Of a stretch of 64,000 nt of DNA, positions 20,911 through 33,200 are shown in pieces. Location: the NCBI GenBank assembly GCA_963735065.1, contig CAVTJL010000004.1:372001-436000 (forward strand). Reading direction: 5' to 3'. How positions within the stretch are numbered: the first letter of the stretch is position 1; each line of letters starts with the position of its first letter. Under the pieces are notes generated by a model, which did not search any database, had not been told where the DNA came from, and worked only from the letters and a program-made list of their open reading frames with translations. This stretch comes from CAVTJL01 sp963735065 (GTDB lineage: Bacteria > Pseudomonadota > Alphaproteobacteria > Geminicoccales > Geminicoccaceae). Position numbers and translations under genes: made by a program.

Positions 20911-23896
20911 AATGCACACGAGGCGGCGCTTGCCTACTGGAAAGGCCTCCTGTCGAGATCGACGGGCGTGCCGGAGCGGCGGATCGACCCGGAGCGGCCG
21001 CTCGAGCATTACGGCATCGATTCGATGCTGGTCAGCCGGATCAATGCCGACCTCGAGCGTGACTTCGGACGGCTTTCGAAGACGCTTCTCTACGAGCACC
21101 AGACGCTGGGCGCGCTGGCCGACTATTTTGCCGCCCGCCACCCTTCCCGCCTGCTCGAGCTGACCGGTAGGGGTGTGGAGCAGCCGGCTCGCTCCGAGAC
21201 GCCAGTGGCGCAGCCGCCGCTGGTCGAGCCAAGCGTCGAAGCGCAGCCTGCTGCCGAGCCAGCGGACGAGCGCATCGCCATCATCGGCATCGCGGGACGC
21301 TTCCCCGAGGCCGACGACCTGGAGGAGTTCTGGAAGAACCTGGCCGCCGGCCGGGACTGCATCCGCGAGGTCCCCAAGGAGCGCTGGGACCACGACCGGC
21401 TGTTCGATCCGCGCAAGGGCGTTCCCGGACGGGCCTATGCCAAGTGGGGTGGGTTCCTGCGGTCGATCGACCGCTTCGATCCACTCTTCTTCAACATTGC
21501 CCCCGGCGATGCGGTGGCGATGGACCCGCAGTCGCGGCTGTTCCTCGAGGTGGCCTACGAGGCGATGGAGGACGCCGGCTACCGCCGCGATCGGCTGGTG
21601 CCCGACGGCGAGCGGGACGTCGGCGTCTTCGCGGGCGTGATGTACGGCGAGTACCAGTTCGTCGCGGTCGAGGAGCACCAGAAGGGCAATCCCGTCTATG
21701 GGGCGGCGCCCTACTGGTCGATCGCCAACCGCGTTTCCTATCATCTGGACCTGCACGGGCCGAGCCTAGCGGTCGACACCGCCTGCTCGGCCTCGCTCAC
21801 GGCGCTCCATCTGGCCTGCCGCAGCCTGATCGACGGCGAGTGCCGCCTCGCCTTCGCCGGGGGCGTCAACCTCAACCTGCACCCCCAGAAATTCCTGGGG
21901 CTGAGCCAGGGCCGGTTTGCGTCCAGCGACGGGCACTGCCGCAGCTTCGGTGCGGATGGCGACGGCTATGTGCCGGGCGAGGGTGTGGGCGTCGTGCTCC
22001 TGAAGCCGCTCGCGCGCGCTCTGGCGGATGGCGACCACATCCACGGCGTGATCCTCGCCACGGCCGTGAACCATGGCGGCAAGACCAACGGCTACACCGT
22101 GCCAAGCCCGAACGCCCAGGGTGCCGTCATCCGCAAGGCGCTGGAACGTGCCGGCGCGCCGGCAGCCAGCATCGGCTATGTCGAGGCGCACGGGACGGGC
22201 ACCTCGCTCGGCGATCCGATCGAGGTCACGGGTCTCGTCCAGGGTTTTGGTGATGGCCTTGCCGCCGGCTCGATCCCGCTGGGCTCGGTCAAGGCGAATA
22301 TCGGCCATCTCGAGGCGGCCGCCGGCATCGCCGGCCTTGCGAAGATCGTTCTTCAGTTCCGTCACGGGGCCCTGGCGCCGCTGCCGACCTTTGCACCGCC
22401 CAACCCCAATATCGACTTCGCGGCGACACCCTTCGTGCTGCAGACGACACCGGCGCCTTGGCCGGTGCCGCCCGGGGGGCACCGCCGTGCGGCGCTCAGC
22501 TCCTTTGGGGCCGGTGGCGCCAACGCCCACGTGATCCTCGAGGATCTTTCCGACGCGCGACCGGCCGCGGCGCATGATGGCCCCCTGCCGATCCTTCTCT
22601 CGGCAAGGAGCGACGCGCAGCTCGCAGCCTATGCGGGGCGCCTCGCCGCGTTCCTCGGGTCCAGCTTGCTCTCGCTCACGGATATCGCCTTTACCCTTGC
22701 GACGGGCAGGGAGCCGCTCGAGGTCAGAGTGGCCTTTGCCGCATCGAGCAGGGAGGAAGCGGCGCAACGCCTGGAGGCGATCGCTGCGGGCAGGCTCGAA
22801 GGCGTTCTGCACGGCCGGGTTCCCGAGGAAGCGGCCGCCCTGCCGGAGATCGGCCGCCAGGATCTGCGAGGGCTCCTGGACGCCTGGATCGGCGGCGCCG
22901 AGGTCGACTGGGCCGCTATTCTGCCGGCTGCGCGTCGCGTGTCGCTGCCGCCCCATCCGTTCCTGGGTCGCCGCTATTGGCTCGCGACGACGGAGGGGGA
23001 GCCGGCGCAGGCGGCGCGGCTGCATCCCTTCATCGAGCGTATCGAGCCTTCGCTGGAGGGTGCCGTCTTCCTTCGGCGCTTCACCGCCGACGAGCCGATG
23101 ATCCGTGACCATCAGGTGGGTGGCCGGGCGCTGGTCCCAGGGGTCGTCCAGCTGGAGATGGCGCATGCGGCGGCGCTGGCTGTCGGCATGAGCGCGCCGG
23201 AGCTTGCGGATGTCGTCTGGCTGGCGCCGATCGTCGTGCCCGAGGAGGGGGTGACGGCAAAGCTCGAGCTGCGGAGGAACGCGGAACGCGTCGGCTTCGA
23301 GGTTCTCGTGGGCGACGCTGTGGTCGCGCGCGGCGCGGTTGTGGAAGGAAAGGGCTCGGCGCCCTCTCTCCTCGCGAGGCCGGTCGACCAGCGCGCCGAC
23401 GCGCTGCCAGCCACAGCGATCTACGAGCAGCTCGACCGTCGGGGCATCCGCTATGGCACCACCATGCGCGCCCTCGCTCGCCTCTGGCCGGGACGGGCTA
23501 CGGCGGTGGCCGATCTGGCCGAGCTGCCAACTGACAAAGGATCGCGTCTGGCCGCGGCGCTCGACGGCGGGTTCCAGGCGATGCTGGGGCTCGCGGAGGG
23601 TGCGAGCGATGCGACCCTCGTGCCCTTCGCGCTCGGTCGGGCGCGGTGGCTCGGCGATCCCGGCGAGGCGCGACGCGTGCGGGCCGTCCGTGACGAGGCA
23701 ACCGGCTCCGTCAGCGTGTTCCTTCTGGACGAGGGCGGCGTCACGCTCATGGCCATGGAGGGAATCGCGACGCGGCCGGCCGCACGCCCCGGCACCGACG
23801 TGACCTTCCTGCGACCCCTGTGGCGCGAACGGCCCCTGAGCGAGGCAGCCTCGGCGCACGGCTCGGCGCTGATCCTCCATGCCCCAGGCGCCGAGG
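20911..23896 (+). CDS. Trans-AT PKS segment: ACP, KS6-DH
   Basis: Resumes in a new frame with the KS5-module ACP (20911-21150, GIDSM, Ser codon 21022). KS6 (21265-22550) has DTACSAS (Cys codon 21784), VEAHGTGT and KANIGH. The dehydratase (23010-23800) has HQVGGRALVP (His codon 23110) and AALDGGFQ (Asp codon 23563), so both catalytic motifs are complete. The KR begins in the next frame at about 23897, while this frame runs on to 24519 without similarity. The segment belongs to the alpha-methyl enoyl module KS6-DH-KR-MT-ACP. Confidence 0.85.
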
Positions 23897-25885
23897 CCGG
23901 AGGCGGTGGCGCTGCGCGATCTCCACGGCGCCGGCGCGGCTTACGTCGTGACGATCGGGGGCGATCTCCCGGCCTCACCGGTCGATGCCGTCTACTACCT
24001 CGACCGCCCGGACAGCTCAGGCGCGGATTGGGCCCTGGCCGCCGAGCGTGCGGCGCAGCGCTTCGTCGCTGCGGTGCAGTCACTGGCACGAGCCGGGTTC
24101 CTGACGAAAGCACGACGCTTCGTTATCGGGACCGTGGGTGCGGCGGCGATCGGGTCCGACGCGACGGCGGATCCGCGCCTCGCGCCGATCGTCGGCCTCG
24201 GCAAGGTGCTGGCACGCGAGCATCCGCATCTGGCGGTGGCCCTTGTCGACCTCGAGCCGGGGACGAGCCCCGAGCTCATGGCCCGGCATCTGGTCGAGGA
24301 GCCGGGCGCCGCGACGCCGCGCGAGGTGGCGTGGCGCGCCGAGCGGCGCTGGGTGCGGTCGCTGGCGCTTGTCGACGCGCCTGCGGCTGTGGGCCTGCCG
24401 CTGCGGGAAGGCGGCGTCTGCCTGATCGTGGGAGGGGCCGGCGGCATCGGCCAGCTCGTGGCCGAGCATCTGATGCGCACGCGACGTGCTCGTATCGCGC
24501 TCATCGGTCGACGGCCTGAGCCATCGGGCGTGGTTGCGGATCTCGTCGCTCGCGCTGGTGGTGGCGAGGCGCTTTATGTGCAGGCCGACGCCACCGATGC
24601 AGCCGCCATGCGCGCGGCGGTCGCCTCGGTCGAGGGCCGCTGGGGGCGTGTCGACGCGGCCATCCATTCGGCCCTCGTCCTCGACGACCGCAGCCTGCTT
24701 CGGCTGGATGCCGAGAGCCTCACGCGTGCCATGGCGCCGAGGGCTGCGGGCGCCATGGCGCTCGCCGATGCGCTCTCGGGCTCGAGCCTCGATTTCCTCG
24801 CCTTCTTCTCATCGGCCAACGTGCTCGCGGGCGCCCCCGGCCAGGGCAACTATGTGGCCGGCACCGCCTTCATGGATGCCTTCGCCGAGCACCTTCGCAG
24901 GCGCTCGTCATTCCCGGTCCTCACGATCAACTGGGGTCTTTGGGGCGAGGTCGGCGCCGTCAAGGACGAGCAGGTCCAGCAGCGCCTGATCCGCGAGGGC
25001 ATTTTTCCGATCAGCCCCGGCGAAGGCTTGGCCGCGCTGGACATGGCGGGCGCGCTGGGCTCGGCGCAGATCGCCGCCGTCAAGCTTTCGTCGGAGAGGC
25101 TTGCGGAGTTGATGGGCGAGCGCTCCTCCACGGAGACGTCGGGCTCGCTCGCTGATCTGATCGCGCAGGAACAAGGGCCGGACGACGTGGTGGCGGCGCA
25201 GAAGCTGCTCCGCCGGTTGGAGCGCTGGGCGCTGGTGACGCTGGCGATGCAGCTTGCGGAAGGCGCCTCGATCGCGAAGGGCCGTCCTCTCACGCCGGAA
25301 GCCCTGCGCCGGGCGATTGGCGTGGCGCCCGAGCGGGTCTCGCTGCTCGAGGCCCTGATCGATGCGCTTGCCGAAGCGAGGCTCGTCGACACCAGCGACG
25401 GCCTGCGCCGATGGAGCATGGCTGCCGATGAGCTGCGCCGCGAGCTGGCCGAGCTGGAGCGCGAGCTCGAGCGGGAAGCCGAGGCAGCGCCGTGGCTCGC
25501 GGGGCCGCGGCGTCTCCTGGAGCGGTGTCTTGCGAGCTATCCCGAGCTACTGCGGGGCAAGGCAGATCCGGTGGCGGTGCTGTTTCCCGGCGGATCGCTC
25601 GACCTCGTGGAAGGGGCCTACGCCGGCAATCCCGTGTCCGACCATTGCAATGCGGTGGTCGCGCGCGTGGCCGCAGCGGAGATCCGTGACCGAGGCCGCG
25701 AGCGGCCGCTCACGCTTCTCGAGGTCGGGGCCGGGACGGGGAGCGGGGCGGCGCCGCTGATCGAGGCACTGGGCCCGAGCGGCGACAGCGTTCGGTACCT
25801 CTATACGGATGTCTCGGCCGTGTTCCTCAGGCGAGGTGAGGCTCGCTTCAAGGGCCGTCTGCCGGCGATCGAGTTCAAGATCTAT
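23897..25885 (+). CDS. PKS segment: KR-cMT
   Basis: Carries the KR of the KS6 module (24395-24990) with GGAGGIG, FFSSAN, the GNYVAG tyrosine and LDD at the stereo position (B-type). The C-methyltransferase begins at about 25200 and has EVGAGTGS (near 25725). Between 25885 and 26010 the methyltransferase core jumps frame three times (FKIY | DLEREPEANG, then GLDIVVATNVLHAT, then LAPGGLLVINEV), so the domain is split between this segment and the next although every conserved strand is present. The frame as written continues to 26290. Confidence 0.82.
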
Positions 25886-25886
25886 C

Positions 25887-27324
25887 GATCTCGAGCGGGA
25901 GCCCGAGGCGAATGGGCTCGCCGCCGGTGCGGCCTGGACATCGTCGTGGCAACCAATGTGCTCCACGCCACGGCAAGCGTTGCCGGCACGCTCGAGCGGC
26001 TTGCGACGCGCGCTCGCGCCGGGCGGGCTCCTCGTCATCAACGAGGTCACGACCCGGCAGGTCTTCGGCACGCTCGTCTTCGGCCTCACGGAAGGCTGGT
26101 GGCGCGGTGCCGCCGAGGCGGACCGGATCGCCGGGAGCCCGCTGCTCGACCGGACGACCTGGGAGCGGCTGCTGAGGGACGCAGGGTTCGAGATCGTCGG
26201 CCGCCATGCGATCGGCCTCGAGGGCCAGGAGGCCCAGAGCGTCATCGTGGCGCGCCGGCATGGCCTGGACGTGCCGAAAGCGGTCGATGAGCCGATCCAG
26301 ACGACTGCCACGCCGAAGGCCGAGGCTGTTCTCCCCCACCTGCGGGCGCTTTTTTCAGACGTCCTGAAGGTCGATCCGGCGGAGCTTCGGCAGGACGAGA
26401 CCTTCGAGCGCTATGGGCTCGAATCGCTTTCGGCCGTCGAGATCCGCGACCGGCTGGAGCGGGACGTGCCGGGCCTGCCGGCGACGCTGCTGTTCGAGCA
26501 CAACACGCTGGGCCGGCTCTCGCGCCATTTGGTGGAGGCGCATCCCGACTCGGTGGCGAGGATGGTGGGCGAGCCTGCTGCGATCGCGCCCGCTCCCGCT
26601 CCCGCGGCGCCTGGGCCGGTGGCAGCGGCACCTCTGAGGGAGGTCTCGTCGGCGTCGCTCGAGCCGATCGCCGTGATCGGCATGGCGGGACGCTATCCCG
26701 GCGGCGAGACGCTGGAGGCCTTCTGGCAGACGCTGGTGGAGGGTAGGAGCGCCATCACGGAGGTGCCGCCCGAGCGCTGGGATGTCGCCGCCAGCTTCCG
26801 ACCCGAAGGTGGCGCGGAGGATGTCGCCTACACCAAGTGGGCGGGCTTCATCGGTGACGTCGACAAGTTCGATCCGCTCTTCTTTCGCTTGGCGCCGCTC
26901 GAGGCCGAGGTCATGGACCCGCAGGAGCGCCTGTTCCTCGAGACGGCGTGGGCGGCGGTCGAGGATGCCGGCTACACGCCGGAGCGGCTGAAGGCGAGCG
27001 CTGCGGACGAGGCCGGCGAGTCGGGCGATGTGGGCGTGTTCGTGGGCGTGATGAACGGCGCCTATCAGTGGCTGGCCGCCGAGGCCTGGGCCTCGGGTCA
27101 GGCAGGGGGAGGCGCCTCGTCCTATTGGTCCATCGCCAACCGCGTCTCTTATCTTCTCGACCTCACCGGGCCCAGCATGGTGGTCGACACGGCCTGCTCC
27201 GCGTCGCTGTCGGCGCTGCATCTGGCGTGCGAGGCCATCCGTCGCGGCGACTGCCGGGCCGCGATCGTGGGGGGCGTCAACCTCATCATCCATCCGCGTC
27301 AGCTCGTGAATCTCGAGCCAGGCC
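25887..27324 (+). CDS. Trans-AT PKS segment: cMT end-ACP, KS7 N-terminal half
   Basis: Contains the end of the C-methyltransferase; a short piece, about 25930-26008, is read in another frame. The ACP follows (26310-26550; GLESL, so the Asp before Ser is Glu, Ser codon 26424). The first two thirds of KS7 follow (from 26660) with DTACSAS, Cys codon 27195. At 27325 the KS continues in a different frame (GMVSRSDECRVFGEGADG), inside the domain. A true frameshift there would abolish KS7, so the break is either an assembly error or an inactivating lesion. Confidence 0.82.
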
Positions 27325-29227
27325 GGCATGGTCTCGCGGAGCGACGAGTGCAGGGTGTTCGGCGAGGGCGCCGACGGCTTCGTCGATGGCGAGGGCGTGG
27401 GTGCCGTCGTCCTGAAGCCCCTATCCCTCGCCGAGCGCGACGGCGACCGGATCGAGGGGCTGATTCTCGGCACGGCCGTGAACGCTGGCGGCAAGACCGG
27501 GGGCTACACCGTTCCGAGCCCGGCGGCCCAGGCAGGTGTGGTCCGGCGGGCGCTGCGGCGCTCCGGCCTCGACGCCGGCGCGCTCGACGCCATCGAGGCG
27601 CATGGCACGGGCACGGCGCTGGGCGATCCGATCGAGATCGCGGGGCTTCGGGAGGCGTTGGCCGGACGTGCAGGCGAGCCCTGCATGGTCGGGACGCTGA
27701 AGTCGAATATCGGGCACCTGGAATCGGCCGCCGGCATTGCCGCGCTGACAAAAATGCTGCTGCAGCTCCGGCATGAGACCCTGGCGCCATCGCGCCATGC
27801 GGCGACGCCGAGCCCGCTGATCGATCTGGGTGGCGTGCTCGAGCTTCCGGCCAAGGCCACGCCTTGGCCGGCGGGAGGATCCGGCGGCCGGCCGCGTCGC
27901 GCCGGCATCAGCTCCTTCGGTGCGGGCGGTGCCAACGCGCATGTGGTGATCGAGGAGGCGCCCGTGCGTCTGGCGCCTCTGCCGATGACGGCACAGCCTG
28001 AGCTGGTCATCCTCTCTGCCCGCAACGAGGAGCGGCTTCGCGCCTACGCCACACGGCTGAGGGACGCGCTGGACCGCCCGGACGTCGTAGCGGCCGGCCT
28101 CGCGGGCGTCGCGCACACGTTGCGCGTGGGCCGAGTGGCGCTCGACCACCGGGTGGCGTTCGTCGTCGCCTCCCTGGACGAGCTGCGGGCGCGGCTGGAT
28201 GAGCTTGCGGAAGGACGGAGCCTGGGAGCGGGCGGACGCCAGGGAGTGGCCCAGCCAAGCGAGGCGACGCGCATCTTGAGCGAAAGCGCCGAGGGCCGCG
28301 CCGTCGTCGAGGGGCTGTTGCGGCGCAGGGACCTGGGAGAGCTCGCGAGGCTCTGGTGCGAGGGTGTGAGCATTCCGTGGCAACGGCTCGCGGGTGACAG
28401 CCCGGCGGCGCCTGTGCGGCTGCCGACCTATCCCTTCGCGCGGGAGCGCTACTGGCTCTCCCCGGCCAAGCCCGTCGCTGTTCCGCGACGGGTGGAAAAT
28501 GATGTGCGGGAGGCTGAACAAGCCTCCGTGACCCGGCTGCTCGCGCGCCGCTGGCGCGAGGCGGATTCTGCCGTCGGGGACAGGTCGGCGGACGCGGATA
28601 CCCTGGTCGTGCTGGGCACCGACAAGGCCCTTCTGACGGCGCTCGAGAGTGCCAGCGATCGTCCGATCCTGTCGTTCCCGGTGGACAGCTCACCTTCGGA
28701 CGACGCTTTGGAAGCACTCGTGACCGGCATCCTCAGGGTCGCGCCGAGAGTGCCGAGGATCATCGACGTCACGGGATGGCAGGCGGCAACGTCGAGCACG
28801 ATCGTCGATCAGGCCATGCTGCTGGGCGTGCTCCAGCGGCGCTTGCCGGCAGGTGCCAGCGTCCTTCGGGTGATGCAGGCAGGGAGCTGCCATGCTGCCG
28901 GAGCGGTGGCGCTGACCCGATCGGCGGCGCTCGAGCGGGACGATGTCGATCTCCGCGTGCTGAGCGTCGCGGACGAGCCCGAGGCGGCGGACCTCCTGGC
29001 CCTTTGCGTGCGCGAGCTCGGCGCGCGCGATCCGGAGGTTCTGGTCCGCGATGGGCGGCGTCACGTGCCGTCGCTCGTGGAGGTTCCGGAAGCCGGCAGC
29101 GCGGGTGCGGTGTCGTTCCGTCGGGGCGGGACGTATGTCCTTGTCGGCGGCCTCGGCGAGGTCGGACAGGCGCTGGCTGAGGCGCTGGTCGGCCTCTATC
29201 AGGCGCGCGTTGCCATCATCGGGCAGG
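27325..29227 (+). CDS. PKS segment: KS7 C-terminal part-KR N-terminal part
   Basis: Completes KS7 with IEAHGTGT and KSNIGH and the SSFGAGGANAH end motif, then the post-KS linker LPTYPFARERYW. A KR structural subdomain and the start of the catalytic KR follow (GGLGEVG, about 29150). There is no DH. The KR continues through a 43-base island in a second frame (29228-29270, RPLEELGGALDRIL) and then the segment starting at 29271. The module is KS7-KR-ACP, predicted to leave a beta-hydroxyl. Confidence 0.8.
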
Positions 29228-29270
29228 CGGCCGCTCGAAGAGCTGGGCGGGGCGCTCGATCGAATCCTGC

Positions 29271-30287
29271 GTGTCCGCGCCGGAGTCCGTCCACTACGAG
29301 GCGGCGGACGTCGCCGACATCGGGTCCCTCCAGAGCGCGATCGCCCGCATCCGCGCGCGCTTCGGGAAGATCGACGGTGTCATGCACATGGCGCGCAGCG
29401 TCGTCGACGGGCCGCTCGGCACCAAGTCGCGGGACGAGGTCGAGCGGGTGCTGGCGGCCAAGATCGAGGGTACGGAGAACCTCGATCGGGCGCTCGCCGG
29501 CGACCCGCCGAGCTGGCTCGTCCTGTTCTCGTCGCTCGCATCCTGGGCCGGCCTCGCGGGCGGCGCCGACTATGCTGCGGCCTGCGGCTATCAGGACGCC
29601 TTTGCGGAGGAGCGTGCCGCCAAGGTGGCGCGCGGCGAGCGCGGCGGCAGGACCCTTTCGGTCTGCTGGCCGCAATGGGCCTATGACGCGTTTCTCGACG
29701 ACGCCAAGCGGGCGAGGCTGACGGATATGGGCTTGGCGCCGCTGGATGCGGCGGAGGGATTGCGGGCGCTGGATCGGGCGATCGCTTCCGGCGAGTCCTC
29801 GCTGGCCGTGCTCCACGGTAGCGACGACGGCATCGACGCGCTGATAGGAGGCTTCGCCGGCCCATCCTCGAGCGATGATGCCGCTTTCCTCGAGGAGCTG
29901 CGTGGCCTGTCGCCCGAGGAGCGCGCCGCCTATCTCGACTATCTGGGTGGTGAGCCGGAGGCGGCACAGGCAGCGGAGGAGACGCAGGCTCGGCCCGATG
30001 CAGGCCAACGCGTCAATGGCACGAGCCATCCGCTGGTCAACGGCAAGGGTCTCGAGGAGACCGTCGCCGATACCTTCACCGAGTATCTGAAGGTGCGGCC
30101 GGATCGCTTCACCGATTGTGGCCTCAACTCGATCAAGGCGCTCCACATCGCCGACCGCCTCGAGAAGCGCCTCGGCCTGAAGGTCGATCCCGCCATGTTC
30201 ATCGAGCATCCGACGCTTGCGGAGCTCTCCAGCGCGCTTCGGGCGCGGCGCGATGCCGGGGCCGGACTTGCGGGAGGCTCGCCATGA
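29271..30287 (+). CDS. PKS segment: KR C-terminal part-ACP (end of gene)
   Basis: Holds the KR active site (LFSSLASW serine, ADYAAACGY tyrosine; VVD at the stereo position) and the last ACP of the gene (30040-30250). That ACP is odd. The loop between helix 1 and the phosphopantetheine site is about six residues shorter than in the other ACPs here (LKVRPDRFTDCGLNSI), and the DS pair is NS (Ser codon 30129). The TGA at 30285-30287 overlaps the ATG of the oxygenase gene (ATGA). The ACP would hand a beta-hydroxy chain to the LLM-KS-OMT protein. Confidence 0.83.
   Translation: MSAPESVHYEAADVADIGSLQSAIARIRARFGKIDGVMHMARSVVDGPLGTKSRDEVERVLAAKIEGTENLDRALAGDPPSWLVLFSSLASWAGLAGGADYAAACGYQDAFAEERAAKVARGERGGRTLSVCWPQWAYDAFLDDAKRARLTDMGLAPLDAAEGLRALDRAIASGESSLAVLHGSDDGIDALIGGFAGPSSSDDAAFLEELRGLSPEERAAYLDYLGGEPEAAQAAEETQARPDAGQRVNGTSHPLVNGKGLEETVADTFTEYLKVRPDRFTDCGLNSIKALHIADRLEKRLGLKVDPAMFIEHPTLAELSSALRARRDAGAGLAGGSP
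30272..30277 (+). promoter_or_regulatory. Shine-Dalgarno site for the oxygenase-PKS gene
   Basis: GGGAGG lies 6 bases before the ATG at 30284, inside the end of the upstream gene. It fixes the start at the ATGA overlap. Confidence 0.65.
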
Positions 30288-33200
30288 GAACCGGCGCGGA
30301 AGGCTCCGAGCAGGTCCTGCTCGATCTCTGGAAGCGCCGGCGACATGGAGGAGTCATGCGGCCGGCGGAGTTCGCCCGGCGCGCTCATGCGGCAAGCGCG
30401 ACGCGTGCGGGAAGCGATGCTGCTGCAGGCCTGCGGTTCGGCCTGATGTTCTTCTCGGCCCCGGCGCCCGAGGCCGGCAGCGGCGCCTCCTATCGTCTCG
30501 TCCACGAGGCCGCGCGCATCGCCGACGAGGGCGGCCTCGATGCCATCTGGCTGCCGGAACGGCATTTTCATCGGTTCGGCGGGCCCTATCCAGATCCTGC
30601 CGTCCTTGCCGCCTCGCTGGCACCGCTGACGCAGCGGATCAGGCTGCGGTCGGGCAGTGTCATCGTCACGCTCGATAGCCCGCTGCGCATCGCCGAGAAG
30701 TGGGCGATGGTCGACAATCTGTCGGGCGGCCGGGTGGAGCTGGGCGTCGGCGCCGGCTGGAGCCCACGCGATTTCGTGCTGGCGCCCGACAGCTTTGCCG
30801 ACGTGAAAGCGCTCTTCCGCGAGCGGCTCGAGCAGGTCCGTCGGCTGTGGCGGGGCGAGACGCTGGCGTTCCGTGATGGGCGTGGCGAGGAGGCATCGGT
30901 CGGCGTCTTCCCACGGCCGGTCCAGACGGAGCCGCCGATCTGGGTCGCGACAACGGGGAGTGCCGAGACGTTCCGCTGGGCGGGCGCCCAGGGCCATGGA
31001 GTCCTCACGATGCTGCTCGGCGGCACGCTCGAGGACGTCACACGCAACACCGCGCTCTACCGGGAGGGCAGGCGGGAGGCCGGCCTCGATCCGGAAGGAG
31101 GCCGCGTCGCTCTCATGCTGCACACGCTCGTCCACGACGACGAGAAGCGCGTGCGCGAGGCCGTCCGCGAGCCCTTCACCGACTATGTGCGCAGCGCCCT
31201 CGATTCGCAGCGCCATGCAAGCGAGGAGGGCCGCAAGCTCACGCCCGAGGAGCGTGAGAAGATGGTGGCCTTCGCCTACCATCGCTACACCGAGACGGCG
31301 GCACTGTTCGGTCGGCCCGAAAGCTGCGAGGCGCTGCTCCACCGCGTCGCGGCGGCGGGGGTCACCGAGGTCGCCTGTCTCGTCGATTTCGGCGTGCCGG
31401 AGGAGCTGGCCCTCGAGGGGGTCGAGCGGCTGGCGCGGATGGCGCAGGCGCGCGGCGTCGCGACGTCGGCCCCCAGGACGTCCACCACCCCCCACGCGGC
31501 CGCGGCGCCGCCGACAGCCGAGCCGGTGGCCATCATCGGCATGGCGGGCCGGTTTCCCGGCGCCGCCGATCCGGATGTGTTCTGGGAGAACGTCGTCGCC
31601 GGCGTCGAATCGCTGACACCACCGCCCGCGGGGCGCCGGCCCACTGACAAAAAAGCGGCGCTGGGGCTCGGTGGGTTCATCGACGGCATCGATCTTTTCG
31701 AGCCGCAGCTTTTCCGGATCGCCCCGGCCGAGGCGGCCGTGATGGACCCGCACCAGCGGCTGATGCTCGAGGCTGTCCGCTCGGCGCTCGAGGATGCCGG
31801 CCTTGCCCCGGACCAGACGCGTGGCCAGCCGGTCGGCGTCTTCGTCGCGATGTACGCAAATGGCTGGGCGGCGCGCGGCTCGGGGTCCGCCGAGGAGCTG
31901 GACCCGCTGGCCGTCACCGGCAGCGTTCGCTCGATGACGGCCAACCGCGTCTCTTTCGTCTTCGACTGGTCCGGCCCCAGTGAGCTTGTCGACACGGCCT
32001 GCTCCAGCGGGCTCGTGGCGGTCCATCGGGCGGTCCAGGCGCTGCGCTCGGGCGAGTGCACGATGGCGGTGGCCGGCGGTGTGAGCCTTCTGCTCGCCGA
32101 CGAGGAATCGGCGGGACTGCGCGAGCTGGGCGTGCTGTCGCCCGACGGCCGCTGCCGGGCATTCGACGGTAGCGGCAGCGGCCAGGCGCGCGGCGAGGGG
32201 GTGGGGGCCGTGGTCCTCAAGAAGCTCGCCGATGCCCAGCGCGATGGCGATCCGATCCACGCCGTCATCCGCGGCACCGCCGTCAACCACAGCGGCGGTC
32301 GATCGGCCTCGCCGACCCTGCCGCATGCCGGCAGGCAGGCCGAGTGCATCCTCGCTGCATGGCGATCGGCGGGCGTCGGGCCGGGTGATGTCGGCTACAT
32401 CGAGGCGCATGGGGCAGGGACGGCAGCGGGCGATCTCGTCGAGCTCAAGGCCTGGACGCTTGCGCTGGAGAGCCTGGCCGAGGCTGACGAGGCCGGGGCG
32501 CCGGACATGGTGATCGGCTCGGTCAAGCCCAACATCGGCTCGCTCGACGCCGCCGGTGGAATCGCTTCGCTCGTGAAGGCCGTGCAGGCCCTGCGTCACC
32601 GCCGGCGGCCACCGCTCATCAATTTCGAAGGGTTGGATGAGGAGGGGCCATCGCCGGCGGCACAGCTTCGCTTCGCCAAGGAGCCGGGCGACTGGCCGGC
32701 GCCCGTGCGCCCGGACGGACGAGCCGCACCGAGACACGCCGCGGTGCACGCCTATGGCCTGGGCGGGGTCAATGCGCACGTCGTGCTGGCGGAGCCACCG
32801 CCCTTGGCGGCCGCCTCCGCGGCAGAGCATGCCGAGGTCGTCGTCGTCTCGGCGCGGACCGTGGAATCGCTGAGATCGGGCCTCGAGCGGCTGCGCCATG
32901 CGCTTACCGCCGGGAGCGAGGCGCCACGGCTGGCCGATGTCGCCTACACACTGCGGGTCGGACGCGAGGCGATGGCACGGCGCTGGGCGACCGTCGCACA
33001 CAGCGCGGCCGAGCTGGTCTCGACCATCGACGCGTGGCTTGCCGGCAGGCCCGCCCGGGTCATGGCGGACGGGGCGGACAAGATCGAGGCAGCGTCAGAC
33101 CCTGTCGACGCGGCGGCCTGGGCGGTGGCGCAGAGCTTCGTCGCTGGTGGCAGGCCCGATTGGACGGCGCTGATGAACGGCCACGGGGCGCGGCGCATCC

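Noticed and set aside
31640..31655. A-run (GACAAAAAAGCG) in the oxygenase-PKS gene as a slippery site
   Set aside because: The run is read in frame as Lys-Lys, the surrounding frame is intact on both sides and no alternative frame gives similarity.
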